Assembly: GCF_901709675.1 (NCBI RefSeq)
Contig: NC_051101.1
Span: 1,240,001-1,304,000, forward strand
Source of the DNA: Syngnathus acus
Taxonomy: Eukaryota > Chordata > Actinopteri > Syngnathiformes > Syngnathidae
Reading direction: 5' to 3'
Length of the DNA: 64,000 bases
Positions 61,968-64,000 of the stretch are shown piece after piece. Within the stretch, counting starts at the first letter, position 1. Every line of letters begins with the position of its first letter. The position numbers were made by a program, and so were the translations under genes. The notes beneath the pieces were generated by a model, which saw nothing but the letters and a program-made list of their open reading frames with translations, had not been told where the DNA came from and did not search any database.

Positions 61968-63111
61968 TCACACGGGCTCCATGAGCAGCTCCTCCATGTT
62001 GGAGCTTTCCAGCTCTCGGAATGCGGCATGACTGCCGATCACGAACAAGGTTGCTCCTAAGAGGGGGAAAAGAATTATCTTACGTTTGCGTTCCATGCAT
62101 TGTGGATGTAATTCTACTTCTGACCACTGGATGGCGGCACACTATTGTGTTGGACACGATAAACTGCGTTTAAAGAACGTTTCAATCTAGAATTAAATAA
62201 GGTATTTATAGGTTGTGAATTTCACTTGTTCGGACATAATCTAAACTTTGGTATTGTCACGGCAGTTCATTGGTCAAGGAATAATGGGCAGCGAGTTCAC
62301 CACTGGAAAGATCTGAGATATAATGGACTCACCCAGAACCCAAAAGACGGCAGCTCCGGCTCCAGCCAACCAGAAGACGGGTAAGGAGATGCCTCCGGCC
62401 AGACACATCTGGTGCGGGACAGTCAGCTCCTTGCCTGAAAGAAAAAAAGCAATAGTGCAGATTAAAGATAAAGGCAAAGAAAATGCGGAGCCTCGCCATG
62501 TGTCAGTTGGCCCAAGTACGTACCGAGGATCACCAGTTTGGACTCCAGCGATTTAAGGTGGATGATGTAAAAGGCACCGATGAAAACAGCCAACGCTATC
62601 AGTAACATGGGAGAGCTGATTCTGAAGATGGAAACAATCCGGATAGCCATCATCACCGCAGTATACAACAGAAATAAAGCCGGCCATGGAACACACCTCG
62701 GCGACCGCACTTACATGCAGTAAAGGATGAGTCCAAGGAAGATGAAGGTATAGTTGCTATTGTACGTGTCCACGTTCTTTACCACACGCTGGCACATCTC
62801 GGCAAAGTTGCGCGGCTTCGAGAACTTGCGTTGGTCTGCAAAGCTGGCCCATGGTCGGATGGACACCCGCCGCCGGTCCAGCCACTCTTTGGCTATGCTG
62901 ACTGAAAAGCCTTTTGGGAGGCCCAGCCTGTATGTGTGTGTGTGGGGGGGGGGGGGGGGGGCGGGGGTCATTGAGAAAAATTGACTTATTGTTCTGTGGA
63001 GTATTAGTAATAGTAACAAACGTCTTACTTGGCAAGGATCCCAGCTGCACCAGCCGTGCCCGTCGGATGAGCATCCTCAGCACTAAAAACATCTCCAGCT
63101 TTGCTCTCCAT
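61968..63111 (-). CDS. rabac1: Prenylated Rab acceptor protein 1 (PRA1)
   Basis: A small four-span membrane protein of the Golgi and ER that binds prenylated Rab GTPases and helps release them from GDI. Five exons on the minus strand join in frame to 194 residues: 63111-63029, 62927-62715, 62621-62524, 62434-62333, 62056-61968. All introns are GT-AG. Family motifs are EWLDRRRVSIRPWASF, FSKPRNFAEMCQRVVKNVD and NYTFIFLGLILYCI. Two hydrophobic hairpins follow (SSPMLLIALAVFIGAFYII and AGGISLPVFWLAGAGAAVFW). The end is IGSHAAFRELE...LLMEPV, as in vertebrate PRA1 (about 185 residues in mammals). The start chosen is MESKAGD. The frame is open for at least 14 codons upstream, so a start in an earlier exon is possible. 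It lies tail to tail with atp1a3, its neighbour in mammals too. The exon 2 acceptor is preceded by a C-run and a (CA)n tract. Confidence 0.92.
62933..62967. repeat. (TG)n-G18 microsatellite beside the rabac1 exon 2 acceptor
   Basis: In transcript sense this is a long C-run followed by (CA)n, ending at the acceptor ATACAG for exon 62927-62715. Confidence 0.9.
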
Positions 63112-63595
63112 GTCCACCTCGCAGTTCTCACCCTTGGGAATGTTAGTCGTGGCCTGCTTAATAAAAACGTGACATTGCAAAGATTGTTATGTTCCATTTT
63201 TCACATTTAGCACTAGGTTATTATTGTGGTGGAAGTTAGCCAACAGTGGAAAGAGTGTGTTGTCAGTGGACCGGAAAATATTTGTCAGCTGCATGATAGG
63301 CGACTCCGACACGTCACAAAACAAATGTTTTGCATATCACGACACGAAGGGCATTTTACATATACAACACGATTCGATCACTTTAAAAACAGCCAACGAC
63401 AAATCGAGTAGCTAATCTGCTACCAATCGCTTCTTCGTCTTTGTTTCAAATACGTCGATAGTTAAACAACATAACGACACACGTCCATTTCGCTTGGGTT
63501 TCACCCTAACAAACATAAATAAGAGTACTTTGGATGAGTAATTGTAACAAAAAAAAGAGTCTCTCACGCAATCGAATTGTCCGTGATACCTCCGG

Positions 63596-63620
63596 GTGTT
63601 GACGGAAGTGACGTATCTTG
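63596..63620 (-). promoter_or_regulatory. rabac1: Possible rabac1 promoter element (ETS + CRE-like)
   Basis: The sequence GACGGAAGTGACGTATC combines an ETS core (GGAAGTG) and a CRE-like TGACGT, a pairing typical of housekeeping promoters. It lies about 0.5 kb upstream of the rabac1 start codon, with room for a 5' untranslated exon. This is inference from motif and position. Confidence 0.35.
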
Positions 63621-63716
63621 TTTCTCCCAACGAATGAGTTGGCAAACCGTACAACACAGCCTCGTCATAGCGGATCTGAGATCAGCTAGCAGTGTTTTAA
63701 ATCCTCTCCACTATAA

Positions 63717-63973
63717 TGATAATGATGATGATGATGATGATGACGACGACGATACGGTGAAATAAACTGACGCCAAACCAGCCAAATAGATTAAATAGCC
63801 CCGGCAGCTGTGTAATTCTGATTACTGACTTGCGGTCAGCTATTGCGTTGTTTTGGGGGATGTGATTGGCCAGTTTCTTAGCGTTGTTTTGTTGATAGGC
63901 TTTACGAATCAACGTCTGCTTGTTGTTGTTTTTTGTTGTTGTTGTTGTTGTCGTCGTCGTTGTTGTTGTTGAA
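63717..63973. repeat. (GAT)n and (TTG)n trinucleotide microsatellites
   Basis: A GAT/GAC run at about 63717-63756 and a TTG/TCG run at about 63922-63971, separated by unique sequence. No gene is seen at this edge. Confidence 0.85.
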
Positions 63974-64000
63974 AACAAATTATATTAATGTACTCATAAA

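Noticed and set aside
62757-63197. 146-codon minus-strand open frame over rabac1
   Set aside because: It is in a different frame from the PRA1 exons and crosses an intron and the poly-C tract.

Overview
This window looks like a stretch of teleost fish nuclear chromosome, probably percomorph. Two intron-bearing genes are full length and typically vertebrate. The repeats are fish-type: Rex3/RTE, L2 and L1-Tx1 LINEs, Tc1/mariner, hAT and piggyBac elements, a tRNA-derived SINE, and dense microsatellites. Nothing bacterial or viral was seen.

Layout. 1-4.1 kb is a pile of hAT, TA-flanked and piggyBac remnants. 6.3-8.0 kb holds the last four coding exons of a nectin-family cell-adhesion gene (+), with its PDZ-ligand C-terminus and poly(A) signal. 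Its ectodomain exons are not recognisable here. 8-11.7 kb is mostly unique sequence, with two possible exons of an unknown secreted protein. 11.7-40.8 kb is a transposon island. The nesting can be read from target-site duplications: a Tc1 element lies inside an old Rex3 copy and carries a younger Rex3 and a TA-flanked element; a second Tc1 pair follows, one copy broken by two later insertions; an L2 LINE has been hit by an L1-Tx1 element. A processed fragment of a class V myosin (lever arm with six IQ motifs) sits between two copies of an LTR-element-like sequence.

40.8-44.3 kb is unique sequence leading to the promoter of the Na+/K+-ATPase alpha-3-like gene (atp1a3, +, 44.4-59.7 kb). Its CDS can be assembled exactly: 22 coding exons, 1025 residues, with a 7.9 kb first intron. 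rabac1 (prenylated Rab acceptor 1) follows on the minus strand (about 63.6 to 61.7 kb), tail to tail with atp1a3.

The clearest unusual signals are: (1) the myosin V fragment captured between LTR-element repeats; (2) a very long (TG)n tract used as the 3' splice-site region of a frame-neutral nectin tail exon; (3) two families of TA-flanked elements with related ends that carry internal tandem arrays (251 bp units) to different sites; (4) the readable nested insertion history; (5) loss of one normally conserved intron in atp1a3. Family and gene names rest on recognition of translated motifs; no database search was run.
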